Assembly: GCA_031002005.1 (NCBI GenBank)
Contig: JARYHS010006964.1
Span: forward strand, 1,674,001 to 1,738,000
Length of the DNA stretch: 64,000 nt
Direction: 5' to 3'
From: Vandiemenella viatica
Taxonomy: Eukaryota; Arthropoda; Insecta; Orthoptera; Morabidae
The notes under the pieces were generated by a model. It worked only from the letters and a program-made list of their open reading frames with translations. It did no database searches and was not told the DNA's origin. Made by a program: the position numbers and the translations under genes. Shown piece by piece: positions 37,815-48,952 of the stretch (its first letter is position 1; every line of letters starts with the position of its first letter).

Positions 37815-39977
37815 TTATATCTCCACCTCTACTTTAACTAGAGCATCAACTTCCTTACTTGTACAAACAACTTTATCTCTTCGACAATCCATCTCAACAT
37901 CCATAAGTTCCACCCTTGGTGTCTCAGAAATCCTATCCAATCTAATCTGGCGTATGACTTCCCAAGGTAGATGTTCAAATATTATTAGATGAAAGTACTC
38001 ATTAGAGAAGTAAAGAGTTGGCAAATCTTCTGGCCCTAATACCACTTCAAAAATCAAACTCAGCTGAGCAATGAACTCAGATAAACAAATACAAAAAATT
38101 CCAAAATAAAGTAGAAAAATATTGAAATTGATAGGAATTGTCTTACATATCCTCAAAAGGTAGGATAATTGTGTTGGCACCTTGTGAGGTATACTAATTT
38201 TAAGTTTAATCACATTCCTCCTCTCTGCAAAAAGACTTTTCTTTTCTGAGGGCAAAGGGTTCAACTTTACAAATTTCATTCTAGGTGCCCTCCCAAACTG
38301 TGAAAGGTTCAAAATAATTCTCTTTCTCCTTGCTTTTCGGTGTTGTGGAGAACATGGGCAGCTGGGTGGTGCAAAGTAAGGGTTGTTTTTCATTTTCACC
38401 CTTATCCCAAAAATAATCAAAATGTTTTTCATGTTATTCCTACAATTGGGTTGCAGCTTGTTTACAGTAGGCCTACATGAAAACTGCCATGTAAATCTGC
38501 AAGAAAATTCCAATGTGTGACAAGAATTGAAAAAGGTTGATATATCTTCCCAGGGAAGATTCTGAAACAAAATGCAATTCAGAAAATATGTAGAAATATT
38601 AAAGTGTTCCCAATTAGGGATTTTGTTTAATGCTAACTCAGTATGTATGTTGTCAGGAAACATTTTCTGAAATAAGTGATATTTCAGCTTGTCCACAAAT
38701 GTAGGCTTGTATCGCCTTACAAGCTGTTTGGGTTTGGAAATGTTAGGCTCAAATGAGCAAACAGCCTGTGGTGTGGGATCAGCTGATACTATATTATCCA
38801 TTTGATTTTCAACTTGGACAGTAGTGACATCAATTAAATTCTCACAGTCAAATGAAGTTATTGGTAAATTTTCATTAACATTCAAATTATTATTAATCCA
38901 CTCCTGTGAGGGATCAGCTGAGGGCTGTATATAAATTTCAGGTTTGGAAAAATCAGATGTATCTACTGAAATAGGGTCTAATTGGTCAGTAGTAGGTAAT
39001 GGATCAGCTGATGCATTAATGCTAGGTTCAGTCACCTCCGTGGGTGCAGAATAGGTTTCAGAGTTTTCAAGAGTATGTAGAATTGAATCAGCTGATGCAG
39101 GCAAAGGCTCTGCTTCATTACCAACTAGGGCATCAGTAGTAGTAAGCCGTAGTGGGGGCTCAATAGGTGCATTTACTAAAACAGCTGATGGCTGAGGAAT
39201 GGTGGAATCTAATAGATCAGCTGATTGTATTGGTTGTTCAGATTCAGGTACAATAACATTCGCAAAGTTAGTTTCAGCATTGTCTACTACAGGAGGCAGG
39301 TCAAAGACTTGTGAAAAATCAGATGTTTGGGATGTAGACTGAGAAATTATGTTAGAAACATCCAACCTATCAAACTTATCTCTTCTTTGTTTAAGGTGGG
39401 TATCAACTACAGTTTGATGTTTATTAAAGCCTTCTTTGATGTCGTGTGTAGTGTGATGCAACTGTTGTAACATTTCTTGGTGTGCTTCATTACGCTTTTT
39501 ATCTAACTGGTTAAAGCGATCATTTAGTTTAACAGTTCTGTCTGTTACGACCTCTTTTAATTCCTGTGTCAAAGTTTTAGAGCAGTTTATGATGAAATTA
39601 CTTAATCTTTCACCCAAATCTTCAGTCTCTTTATGTTGATCAAGTTTACTATTGAACTCATCGTTGTGTTGATCAAGTTTACTATTGATTTCATCTTTGT
39701 GTTGATCGAGTTTATTACTAAGATGTTGAAAGCATTGTTTTCGTTCCTGTTTTTGCTGAGCAAATTGATTATTCAGATGTCGGAAGCATTGCTTTCGTTC
39801 ATCAAAAAATTGGTCAAACAGTTTCCGTTGTTGGTCAAACTGATTATTCATTTGTTGGGTAAATGCTTGAATTAGAGATACAATGTCAGTAGAAGGGTTT
39901 GTAGGTCCTGGCTGTACATTGCTAATAATGGTTTTAGGTTGTGGTTGGGTTTTACTAGTTACAAGTTGTGAATCCAT
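37815..39977 (-). CDS. 720-residue coiled-coil gag-like protein of the LTR element
   Basis: The only long ORF of the element, opening with MDSQLVTSK. Residues ~35-210 are polar and heptad-rich with a degenerate internal repeat (ERKQCFRHLNNQF, ERKQCFQHLSNKL, then SKLDQHNDEFN units), a strong coiled-coil candidate. Residues ~215-430 form an acidic Ser/Pro/Thr linker with five SAD motifs (SADLLD, SADSIL, SADPLP, SADPSQ, SADPTP). The C-terminal third is basic, with RRYKPTFVDKLKYH, a paired LPWEDI/LPWEVI motif and a hydrophobic stretch (NIFLLYFGIFCICLSEF) that could span a membrane. No zinc knuckle or enzyme motif is visible. By position it could be a Gag-like assembly protein, but I do not recognise the family. 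Confidence 0.75.
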   Translation of the reverse strand: MDSQLVTSKTQPQPKTIISNVQPGPTNPSTDIVSLIQAFTQQMNNQFDQQRKLFDQFFDERKQCFRHLNNQFAQQKQERKQCFQHLSNKLDQHKDEINSKLDQHNDEFNSKLDQHKETEDLGERLSNFIINCSKTLTQELKEVVTDRTVKLNDRFNQLDKKRNEAHQEMLQQLHHTTHDIKEGFNKHQTVVDTHLKQRRDKFDRLDVSNIISQSTSQTSDFSQVFDLPPVVDNAETNFANVIVPESEQPIQSADLLDSTIPQPSAVLVNAPIEPPLRLTTTDALVGNEAEPLPASADSILHTLENSETYSAPTEVTEPSINASADPLPTTDQLDPISVDTSDFSKPEIYIQPSADPSQEWINNNLNVNENLPITSFDCENLIDVTTVQVENQMDNIVSADPTPQAVCSFEPNISKPKQLVRRYKPTFVDKLKYHLFQKMFPDNIHTELALNKIPNWEHFNISTYFLNCILFQNLPWEDISTFFNSCHTLEFSCRFTWQFSCRPTVNKLQPNCRNNMKNILIIFGIRVKMKNNPYFAPPSCPCSPQHRKARRKRIILNLSQFGRAPRMKFVKLNPLPSEKKSLFAERRNVIKLKISIPHKVPTQLSYLLRICKTIPINFNIFLLYFGIFCICLSEFIAQLSLIFEVVLGPEDLPTLYFSNEYFHLIIFEHLPWEVIRQIRLDRISETPRVELMDVEMDCRRDKVVCTSKEVDALVKVEVEI

Positions 39978-40945
39978 ATTTAAGAAAATAGTTAAATGCT
40001 AACAGGAAAACACAATAAGAAATGTGTGGGAAAAGTGCTCCAAACAAAATGTACCAAAAGAGCATACCGTAAATTAGTCTTCACACGAGTACAGCAAACA
40101 GCTGTTTACAAATTTTATCACTTCTTCCAAAAAAATAGTAATCCCTATTCCCACAATGGGCGAAAATAAGTCTTAACCTAACCTGAAATACACACATTAG
40201 TAAAAAAACAAACCAAAAAAATAAACATATACATATGTTCCTTCTGGAAAGACATTGTTGATCACAACAAAACAAAGATGAACACTGTATCAGACAAGCA
40301 ATACTGGAAACTTTTCCAAAGCTGTTTATGGCACGTTGTAGCAACCATTCCTAAACTCTTTGCACTGAATCAAGATGAAAAATATGGCGCATCTGCGGTA
40401 AAGAAATACTTTGCGCACAAAGTAAACAAGAAATGAATCTGAAAATGTCCGATTGCTTGAAACAAATAGAATTAAAAATGTGGTAAAGTTCTGCCTCAGG
40501 AAATAAGTGATAATTGCAACGCGAAAAACTTGTTCACTGTATGAAATGCTGTTGCAAAAGAGAAGGCAGTATATAAAAAATCACACGAAGTTCTCGCAGA
40601 AACGTTGGTAAAAAAGTTGTACTTAGCTGTGAAGGAAGCTGCAAGATGAGATGCAGCATGTTGATCTTTCGTCGTCGGAGCCGCGGGAAACAGCTGTGGT
40701 GTGGTCAGTCCCCCGGGCATGTCTCGTCGACCAGCTGTGAGGTCGGACGGCATGGCGTGAAGTCGTGATGTACCATGTCGAAGCGACGCTCATCTAGTCT
40801 CGGGTGCAGCATCAGGTCCGCAAAAGTTGGCGTAGGCAGTCTCTTAGTAGATGTTATCCATGTGTAGGGGCTCACTTGTAACACTTTGGTCGGCTAATTC
40901 TCTCCACAGTTTGAAAATTCCACAAACACAAGCCTTACAGTCCCA
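39978..40945 (-). promoter_or_regulatory. Leader of the LTR element with candidate primer-binding site
   Basis: The 968-bp leader lies between the 5' LTR (right copy) and the ORF start. Directly next to the LTR, the minus strand reads TGGGACTGTAAGGCTTGT (40928-40945). It begins with TGG as a tRNA-complementary site must. The priming tRNA is not identified. Two minus-strand frames of 85 and 87 codons (40496-40753, 40081-40344) have no recognised features and may be chance or upstream ORFs. Confidence 0.5.
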
Positions 40946-42982
40946 TGTAAGGAACCAGGCCGATACCGGGGTAGAGTATCGCCTCAGTGCCTTAACTTAC
41001 ACTCTTGATCACACTTTAATGTTCAATGAAAACTGGCTGAATATTTTAATTTAGTTTGACCATGTTGCCAGGATACAACTAGAACGCTACAGGTCGCCAC
41101 AATATTTGAAGACCCCCAAATATTGAAAAGGTATTACAGCAGCTACAGAAATAAAACAGTTCACTTTTCCGAAAATTCTTCAAGTTTATTTAAAATGAAA
41201 TTCAAAGTTCAAACAGCATTCTTAAGTTGCTTAGGCAAATCGAACAATCGTTCCAAAAATTACAGATTATGGAGAGAAGTAAAGACCGACCAACCCCGAT
41301 GAAAATTACCAGTTCATGTTAAGTAAACAAATGCCACGCCCCCCTGCCAATGTTCCATCATGGCCGACCCCGGTAGTGCCAACCTAAAACCTGAGCTACC
41401 AACCTAAAGTCGGAGTTGCCAACCTCACCAGAGCACACGCTTATAACATCTTATTAGCACGACTTCAAAACCGGAAAAGACCCAGTCTTCACCACGCGTC
41501 ATGTTTTATACCCTCGCTGACGTCAGAGCCAAAATACCACTTTCTGCTAACACATAGACGATTTAGACCACAAATATCTCAGTAACTAAACAGTTATGCG
41601 AAACCTTAGGTGTGCCAGTGTTTATACTTATTTAATTGTGAAATAATGGATATTTAGTGATTAACTTTAAGTGTTTGGTTTAAAAGATCCTAGCGTAGGA
41701 GTGAACTACTTTCCTGCCTGGGGAACTACTATTGTTCTGGAAATTTCTACATTTCGTCATTTTATTAACGCCACAATTTATGCAAATTATCTTATTATCA
41801 CTGTGTTCTACAAAAATTCCTAAGTCTATTGGTGTAATTTTTATTAAGATTGGTGCAGGAAAAGTTTAACTACGACGTAACCAAAGTGTGATTTCAGTTT
41901 TAATTTTATAACTTTATTTCTATTACTTTTATCGCAAATCTAAAATTACCACGAGATTCTCTGAATTAAATCACGTATTCTGAAAGTTATCTCATCCCTG
42001 TATCTGGTCGTAAACGGCTGTAATTAATTTATGAGTTGATCACATGTCTGGTATGGAAACTAAATTTTAAGATCTCTATAGAATCTGTTCCATTGACTGG
42101 AATTACTTGAGATTATTATTTGTGATATTAGATTTTTGGTTCTTTCCGGAAATCTACTTTTTATTTCGAATGTCCTCTAGGATTTTGAGATAAAAATTGT
42201 TAAAAGTGAAGTGCAACTGACGAAGTATTAAAAATTGATTTAAGTTATTTAAACGTTCTGAAACTACGAAATTTTAGTGAATTTATATTTTAATCGCATT
42301 ATTACTTCCCTACTATTACTTTATTTTGTTCGAAAGTGTGTGAAAACAGTGAAATGCCAAATATTAGAAATTGCTTGTGTACTGAACTGGATTATTTTGG
42401 ATTATCATATTTAAGGTTAGTAAAAGGTGTTAATATCATTACAGAAAATTGATTTAGTTGGTTTATTAACTATTGAGTTACTTTCTTGCTTGTAAATCGG
42501 TCTAAAAATGTCAAAATACTTCCAAATTAGAAGTTCATAATTCCAAGGTAATATTATTACTGATTATTTAGTTTTCGGTTGATTTAAAGTTTGTTTATTA
42601 TTATACAAAGTTTATATCCGGCATTTAACAACTACTGAAAGTCTTTACTGCTTTCAAATTGGTTTAGAAACTACAAAGTTAACCTATATCAAAATCTATT
42701 ATTTGAAACTTAACTTGGGGGATTTAACCTATTTCCTCCCAAACTGATGTTTTCTTTTTGTTATCAAAGGTTTATTTAGAGCATTTATTTAATTTTGAAT
42801 ACTTTTATTATTCCTAAAGAGTTTTATTTAGTGTGTTTGGTTACAGTATCTCTATGCTATACAAGGCTTTACTCCCATAACCTGTACATGAACTGAAGAC
42901 TATCTTTTACTACAGAGTAAACTTTCCCTCTAATGTCTAAAGGTGAGAGGCTAGAATTTACCAAAATTCTAAGATGCTTACA
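40946..42982 (-). repeat. LTR (5' LTR in element orientation)
   Basis: 2037 bp, partner of 33402-35437, with TGTAAG and CTTACA ends. A one-base C insertion in a C run is among the few differences. Confidence 0.93.
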
Positions 42983-43229
42983 CACTGTTAATTTTATGTA
43001 TTATCTCAGAACAGAAGTTGGCAGCACATTTACTGGTCATATTTATATACATGTTCTTATATCTATTGTTAGACTTGTTCAAACAGTTACGAATGGGAAT
43101 GGGGGTAGCTTCCCTAGTATTTTCAAAATAATTTAAGTGAAAGAAAAAGTTATTTGCTACCGATATCTAGATACTTGTGCTTTCAATTGATTTAATTTTA
43201 AAATCTTGTAACTCTTTGGTGGTGTCAGC

Positions 43230-44400
43230 TTGTGGTCATGGTCATTTTAAAATCTTTCAACTTTTTAGTAGTGCCAGCTTGTGGTCTCAGTCATCCTTAA
43301 CACTCCATGCACTACTCTTATTTCTTACACTGTTATCTTTCTATGCATCATCACCAATATACACCTTGTACAGTCCCATGACTATTCACCTCCCAGTGAA
43401 TCCTATTTCATATTCTTTTATTATATCGGTTACTGCTTGTAATCTCCAGTAATTTTCACAGACAAATCTAGCAGTTGTTCTTCCCACCCTCTCTAACTCC
43501 TGTATTTGATACCCAAAATGTTGGTCCCATACTATATGATCACCTATAACCAATAGGCTGCCCAATTTCCTTCTCTGTACCTTACCTCATCATTCTCTTC
43601 AATAATGGTTTTAAAACATTTTACTGCTACCAGTCCAATGTGTCGTACCTAGATCAGTTTGATATTGAATGTTCTGCCAAGAAATTTATATTTCAACCCT
43701 TTAACTAGCAATTCTTTACCCACTAATATAATCAATCTTTGTTTTTATCTGTATACCCAATAAGCTGATACTTCTTTGCATTTATCATCTTATATTGACC
43801 AGTTAGATAATCTGTCCAGATCATCATATAACTATTAATATTCTCCAGTTTTGATCTTATCATATAACATTATGTAATTTACAAATGACTTTAGTTCTTA
43901 TAGTAAACCATCAACACAGTTATTCATTAGTACTAAATAATTAATAGTAATGGTCATAGTTCACTACCCCTGGCACTCCTATTTTCACTTCTTTTGATAC
44001 TACATTTCCCACCGTAACTACCTTTCTATATTTAAAGAAATTTTTTACCCAGCAAATAACATAATATTCCTCTGCAATAGTTTTTACCTTATTTAGCATA
44101 ATTTTACAGCTTACTCTTTCAATAACTTTTGAAAGATCTAGTACTGCACTATATTATTGTCTCCCTTACCAATTTCAACCAAAATATCTTGCATATAGAC
44201 CACTAATTGTTATTTGCATAAATATTATTGCCTATAGCCATGTTGTCGAGCAGAAAACCACCTACATTCCTCACAGAAACATCTGACTCAGTTGTATATC
44301 AATCTCTCCACTTATTTTACCTACCATTGGTGTCAAGTTTACAGGCCTGTAATTTCGAGCTTGTTTGTCACCTGTCATTTATGGACCAGTGCTACTAATT
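43230..44400 (-). pseudogene. Decayed non-LTR reverse transcriptase (CR1/jockey-like)
   Basis: Reading leftwards on the minus strand: GDKQARNYRPVNLTPMVGKI (about 44395-44320), then VLDLSKVIERVSCKIMLNKV (about 44140), VSKEVKIGVPGVV (about 43980), LYDDLDRLSNWS (about 43800) and KAFKTI-like thumb sequence near 43620. These follow the order of LINE RT blocks. The C-terminal part (43520-43230) matches the copy at 44410-44885. Stops and frameshifts abound, so it is inactive. Confidence 0.65.
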
Positions 44401-44409
44401 CAGTTTAAT

Positions 44410-44885
44410 TTAATTTAATTGCAATGGAGCACAGGCTCCGGTGGCAATTTCCCTATACACCCATCTTCCCCCTATCCTGCACCCACCTACATTTGCCCTC
44501 TACAAATTTTATCTTTAAATTCCTTCAAAGTTTTCGGTAAATTATTCATCATTTCTCATGGTATCTCGTTCCAATCCCTGACACCCTTACATAAAAAAAG
44601 AGAATCTTCCCACACCCTTGTGCCTGAAATCGAGTGCCAGCTTGTGGTCATGGTCATCTTTTCCCTTCCATGCACTACTTTCCATACCTATTGCAATATC
44701 TTTCCATGCCTCATCACCAGTATATGCCCTGTACACTCCCATGACCCTCCTCATCCTCCTCCTGTCTTGCAATGAATCCCATTCCAGCTCCTTTATCATA
44801 TCCGTCACTGATTGCATTCTGCGATAATTTCCAGAAACAAATCTAGCAGCCCTTTTTGCACCCTCTCTAACTCCTTATACAGTAC
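44410..44885 (-). pseudogene. 3' end of a related LINE ORF2, 5'-truncated
   Basis: The minus-strand frame 44817-44587 reads VTDMIKELEWDSLQDRRRM, a C-terminal segment typical of LINE ORF2 proteins after the thumb. Its 3' side shows repeated AATTTAATTT (44402-44422), which may be a short-repeat tail. It duplicates 43260-43520, so two truncated copies lie head to tail. Confidence 0.6.
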
Positions 44886-45251
44886 TCTGGTAATCAGCAA
44901 ATATCCTGAATGAAACGACATTTCAAAATAAAGTCCAATGTCACATCCTGATTTCGTTTAGACATTGGTAGTAATATTATCTACAATAGCCACTTCATTC
45001 TTTTTTTAGTTCCTTGATAATACCCTAAGAATGAATCTCAAATTTTTTTTAGTCTGCTCATGCTCCAATTTATTCACTTCCATTCCTGAACCATTGTCCC
45101 CAATCGCCTCAACAAACTAGTTACTGATTACACTTACCTTTTTTCAAATCCTTTGGAACTTCTTCACCATCCTTATTTATAATTGTCTGTATACCTTCCC
45201 TTCCCTCAGTTATCTAATATAGACGGATCTGTCAGTTGTTTCTATTAACCA
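44886..45251. other. No gene recognised
   Basis: AT-rich spacer between LINE remnants and the inverted-repeat element. Confidence 0.5.
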
Positions 45252-47560
45252 GTAATATTCTTATAGGTAAATGGAGACTTTCCCGGCATATTGATGCAGT
45301 GAATTTTTCAAGGGTGTCCAGTCGGATGGTGTCATAGAACGACGACGTTTCAATAACCTGCTTGGTTGTCTTCATCAGGTCTTTTTTAGATGTTGCTTCT
45401 CGACATCACAAACAGACTGACTTTGCTGCCGCCGAAATTCCAATGTCGTGACCGTTTTAGCTCCATATGCAGTCCGCAACACTGATACCCTCAGTTCCGG
45501 CGTGCTGATTGGGCGTCCTGGCAACCCTCGATACACGACATTGGAATTTCGGCGGCAGCGAAGCCAGTAGTGCGATTTCGTACTGCCACTTGCCATTCGG
45601 GTACGTCCCCGCTTTAAAGCTCGACCGATCACGGACTCTCAAGCTCGACCGATCACTCGGCGATACAGAGTACAGTCATGTCTACTAGCGCCAACTGCAG
45701 CGTCTAGCACCCACGAGACGCCAGTCCACATCGCAACATCTATGAAGGTTAAGTCCAAGAAGAAGAAGATAAAATTAGGCGGCGCCTTCCACGAGCAGTA
45801 GGTTTCATGGCTGAAACCTCCCATTATCCACCGGGGGCTACTGAACGTGTCTTTGAAGGTACCACTGCAGAAGATCTATCCCTGAACGTATGGAGAAGAC
45901 GCCTCGACCGAGGCAATCCGAAGAAGTGGTCCTTCTTCATCTCAATCCTCCTCGATGAACGTCAGTTCACCTGGAAGATACCAACCTGTGACTACACCTC
46001 CTTCGAGCAGGTCTTGACTAGCAGAGAGCACCGCCATCTTGCTCCGAAGTGCCGCCCAGTCGATCTCGAGGCGTGGCCGGTGGCACTTGAGTTCCCGACC
46101 CCGCTGGCCAGCGATTTCGACTGGGAGGAATACGTCGAACTAACCAAAAGAAGGTTCAAGACCTCCAGCTACGACCCTACTACCTGCCTAAACTACAAGA
46201 TGACACCGATTAGGTCTACAATATCATCTCTATCACCTTCACAAAGCGACGAACCTGCAACACCGACTCCTGATACTCCAGCACCAACTCCATCACCTTC
46301 ACAAAGCGACAAACCTGAAACACCGTTGACTGATTCCCCAGCAGGCCCGGAACAGGGTCCTGTGCCACCAATCCACGTCAACTGCGCTGGGAACTACTGG
46401 CAATTACTGGTTCAGCTGCAGAGCGCCATGAAGCTCCCCATGTTTAGCTGGCCGGACCACCTGGGACTGAAGATCCTGCTGTCCTGCCTCGAAGACTTCG
46501 AGGCAGCCACCCAGATGCTATGGGAAGCCTCCCTGTCCTTTGACATCATGCTTCCTGGCCACAGGACGAAGAATACAGGCATCAATACGCCGAGTACAGC
46601 AGTAAAACCACCTACACGAGACTGGTTCAGTGCTACAGATGTCAGAATTTCCGACATCTCGCAAGCGACTGCACTGAACCAGCTAGATGTGTCCGCTGCG
46701 GAGGAAGACATTATGTTGCAGAATGCGACAAGCGTCGCGACGACGCTGTTTGTTGTAACTGCGGCTCGTCACACGCTGCTTCTTATCGTGGTTGCCGAGC
46801 TTGGAAGCAGCAACGTAGCAACAAGAAACGAAGCCAATGTAGTGGGCTCCATACGCAGCCCGCAACAAGTCGACAAGAGCGCGGGCCCTGCCCGCCAGTG
46901 ACCTCACACACTGAGCAGCGCGGAGAAGTCTACTCGCAGCCAAGACAACAACGGAGAAGAGCTACCCCAGCGGAATCAACTGGGCATCGTGCTGCTACTA
47001 CCAGACAGCGGCCATTACAAAAACAAGAAAGGCTGAAGATCACCAGAGGGGAAGGCAGTGGACGAGGCAGAGCAACATGCGACCACTCCTTCTCCAGACA
47101 TGTTGCCGATCAACGAGAAAGAAGATTAGACGAACTCATCGCCCTTCTCACGCAGCTGATAAATCACCTGACTACAAAAGAAGACATGACTGCCTCCTTG
47201 AGGCAGCTCTAACACCACCACATAAAACGCGGCGTACCACTTCTGATGAAACAAGAAGGACGCGGCGGCAAACATTAGAGAAGAAAATCCCTGACAGCCT
47301 ATCGCAAAGACACACCGACAGCGAAGTTACAACTAATCAAAATGCAAGAGGAGTAAATGTCTAGCGACAAAAACTCCACTATATTCTGCTCAACGGAGCA
47401 GTTACTAGGCTGTAGCGAGCGAAGCCAGTCTGCTTGTGATTTCGAGAAGCAACATCTAAAATACACCTGATGAAGACAACCAAGCAGGTTGTTGAAACTT
47501 CGTCGTCTATGACACCATCCGGCTTGACACACGTGAAAAATTCACTGCGGTAATATTCTT
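45252..47560 (+). mobile_element. Inverted-repeat element carrying a LINE-type ORF1 only
   Basis: Terminal inverted repeats of about 130 bp (45296-45427 and 47419-47548) share GCAGTGAATTTTTCA at the outer end and AACCTGCTTGGTTGTCTTCA inside. The 11-bp direct repeat GTAATATTCTT occurs at 45252-45262 and 47550-47560 and may be a target duplication; the left end would then extend 33 bp beyond the inverted repeat. The interior holds an additional ~28-bp inverted repeat (45421-45450 with 45536-45565) and one gag-like gene. No reverse transcriptase or transposase is present. The termini resemble the small element at 22484-22665. Confidence 0.75.
45807..47212 (+). pseudogene. Jockey-type LINE ORF1 (gag-like) protein, frameshifted
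   Basis: ORF1 proteins bind element RNA in ribonucleoprotein particles. The first frame (45807 to about 46550) carries a WRRRLDRGNPKKW segment, a Ser/Pro/Thr linker with repeated SPSQSDEP/SPSQSDKP, and PPIHVNCAGNYWQLLVQLQ. The last matches the conserved block before the zinc region in jockey-clade ORF1. The zinc knuckles then appear in another frame: CYRCQNFRHLASDC, CVRCGGRHYVAEC and CCNCGSSHAASYRGC (about 46630-46790). This frame stays open to the stop at 47212. At least one frameshift lies between about 46540 and 46625, and part of the usual pre-zinc domain seems missing. Start ATG at 45807 follows a 380-bp leader. Confidence 0.75.
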
Positions 47561-48164
47561 TGTAAACCTATCTTTTGCTACTGTCTTTGGTAACTTTAAT
47601 CCTTGTTTAGCTGTCTCAAGTATTCTCTACTGCCTTGTTGTATCTTAAAACTCTTATGTTCTTTTATCACCAACCTCTTTAACTTCCTTGGCTCCCTATT
47701 GTTGTCTGTAGGTTCTGTACTTCTATCCATATTTAGTCTTGGAAAAAATATCCCCTCACTTTTTTATTTTATCTCCTTGAAGTCTCCCCAATTTTACTCC
47801 ACTGTACTTGTGCCATCCTTTTATTTTCTGAAACTTCCCATGAAATATCTCTTTAGTTCTGAAATTTTTGCCTTTGTGATTATACCTATTTCAGCTTTGA
47901 ATTTTGATCACTGACTCAACAAATCCTCCAGTATCCATCAGAACTGCTTCCTGATCAGTTATACCTTCAGTTACGTGACAACCCACGATGTCATCACTAG
48001 ATATCCAATATATTTCATCCACTGCTTTTATCCTCTACCACTTAAGCAATACCTCCTTTCTATATTGCAATATTTAAAAATCTCTGTTCCCTTGTGTCAT
48101 TAATCTTATTTCTTACTCAGAAAATAGAAGTAATCAGGTTTCTATGCTCACTTTTAAACTCTGT
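47561..48164. other. No gene recognised
   Basis: T-rich on the plus strand, no supported feature. Confidence 0.5.
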
Positions 48165-48623
48165 GTATGTATTTTGTTTCCCCAAGTACCTTGTCATCAG
48201 AAATCATTGTTCTGTGAAGGCACGTTTCCACTGAGGCAACTTCTGGGCTACATGTGGCATGCGGCACTGACGCATGTGACAAGGAGTATTCCAAGCGAAG
48301 CAACACGCTGCGACATGTAGCAAGCAACAATGACGCATGCCACATGTTGAGCCGTGTCACCAGTCGTATGGACAAAAATATAGCGTGTCGCACGATGTTG
48401 CCAAGCGGTAGGGGATGAGTGCGACAGAAAACGGGCGACATCGTTTTCGAAACACACGAAATACTGATGATAATATTCCAAAATTATTTCCCACTACTCT
48501 TCGTGCTTAGTACCTTTTTCTGGATAAGGCTTCATTATGTGTACGTCTAGGGGGAATGCGTCATCTGCCACTAAAATGTAAGAAGATAACACTTCACTTC
48601 CGGGGAGAGATTGCGAAGTCGGT
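48165..48623 (-). pseudogene. Harbinger transposase fragment with presumed element end
   Basis: The minus strand 48622-48494 reads SLPGSEVLSSYILVADDAFP then MKPYPEKG. This is a close match in pattern to the LPYVIVADDAFPL...KPYP block around a catalytic Asp of PIF/Harbinger transposases. The fragment stops at the TA where the pogo-like element begins (48623-48624). Downstream (48200-48440) a GC-richer tract with repeated GCAAC/GTTGC and GACATG motifs may be the terminal region. The rest of the transposase was not found on the far side (55411 onward). Confidence 0.6.
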
Positions 48624-48952
48624 AGGGGAAAGTCGGACAAAATGGGGGTCCGAACGGGTTTTTTTCTTCCAATATTCACTATGTCAACAAGATAGTTAAA
48701 ATTTGTGTTAAAACGATAAAATGATTCCTTGTGAAAAAAAAAAAAAATCAGTCGTGAACAATTGCAATTAAGATAATAAAAACACTTTTTGTAGAAGTCG
48801 GACAAAATCGGGAACTGTAAAGAATAATAAAAAAAACATATTGTAAATTTGAAATTACACTATTTATTAAAGGATAACCAGCAAGATATAACGTATTATA
48901 TATATATAATTTGAAACTATTTCAAACCTAAATCAAATAACAATAATTTATG

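Larger units (their letters stand above)
33402..42982 (-). mobile_element. Young 9.6-kb LTR retroelement without visible pol
   Basis: Two ~2.04-kb LTRs (33402-35437 and 40946-42982) are nearly identical: I see about four differences, all near their left ends. Each begins TGTAAG and ends CTTACA. CACT flanks both sides (33398-33401 and 42983-42986), a 4-bp target duplication. On the minus strand, the right LTR is followed by a TGG-starting candidate primer-binding site and the left LTR is preceded by a G7 tract, so the element reads on the minus strand. The 5.5-kb interior has a single long ORF. No protease, RT, RNase H or integrase is seen. It is therefore non-autonomous, comparable to large retrotransposon derivatives, and would need trans-acting enzymes. 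Confidence 0.92.

Noticed and set aside
39633..39875. Hydrophobic 80-codon plus-strand ORF
   Set aside because: Antisense shadow of the coiled-coil repeats of the LTR element protein.
35438..40945. Envelope-like gene in the LTR element
   Set aside because: The one hydrophobic segment lies near the end of the 720-residue protein, but no signal peptide, cleavage site or glycoprotein-like layout is seen.
45296..47548. Functional hammerhead ribozymes in the terminal repeats
   Set aside because: CTGATGA, a stem II and GAAAC are present, but I could not form stem I next to a proper cleavage triplet. Mentioned only as resemblance.
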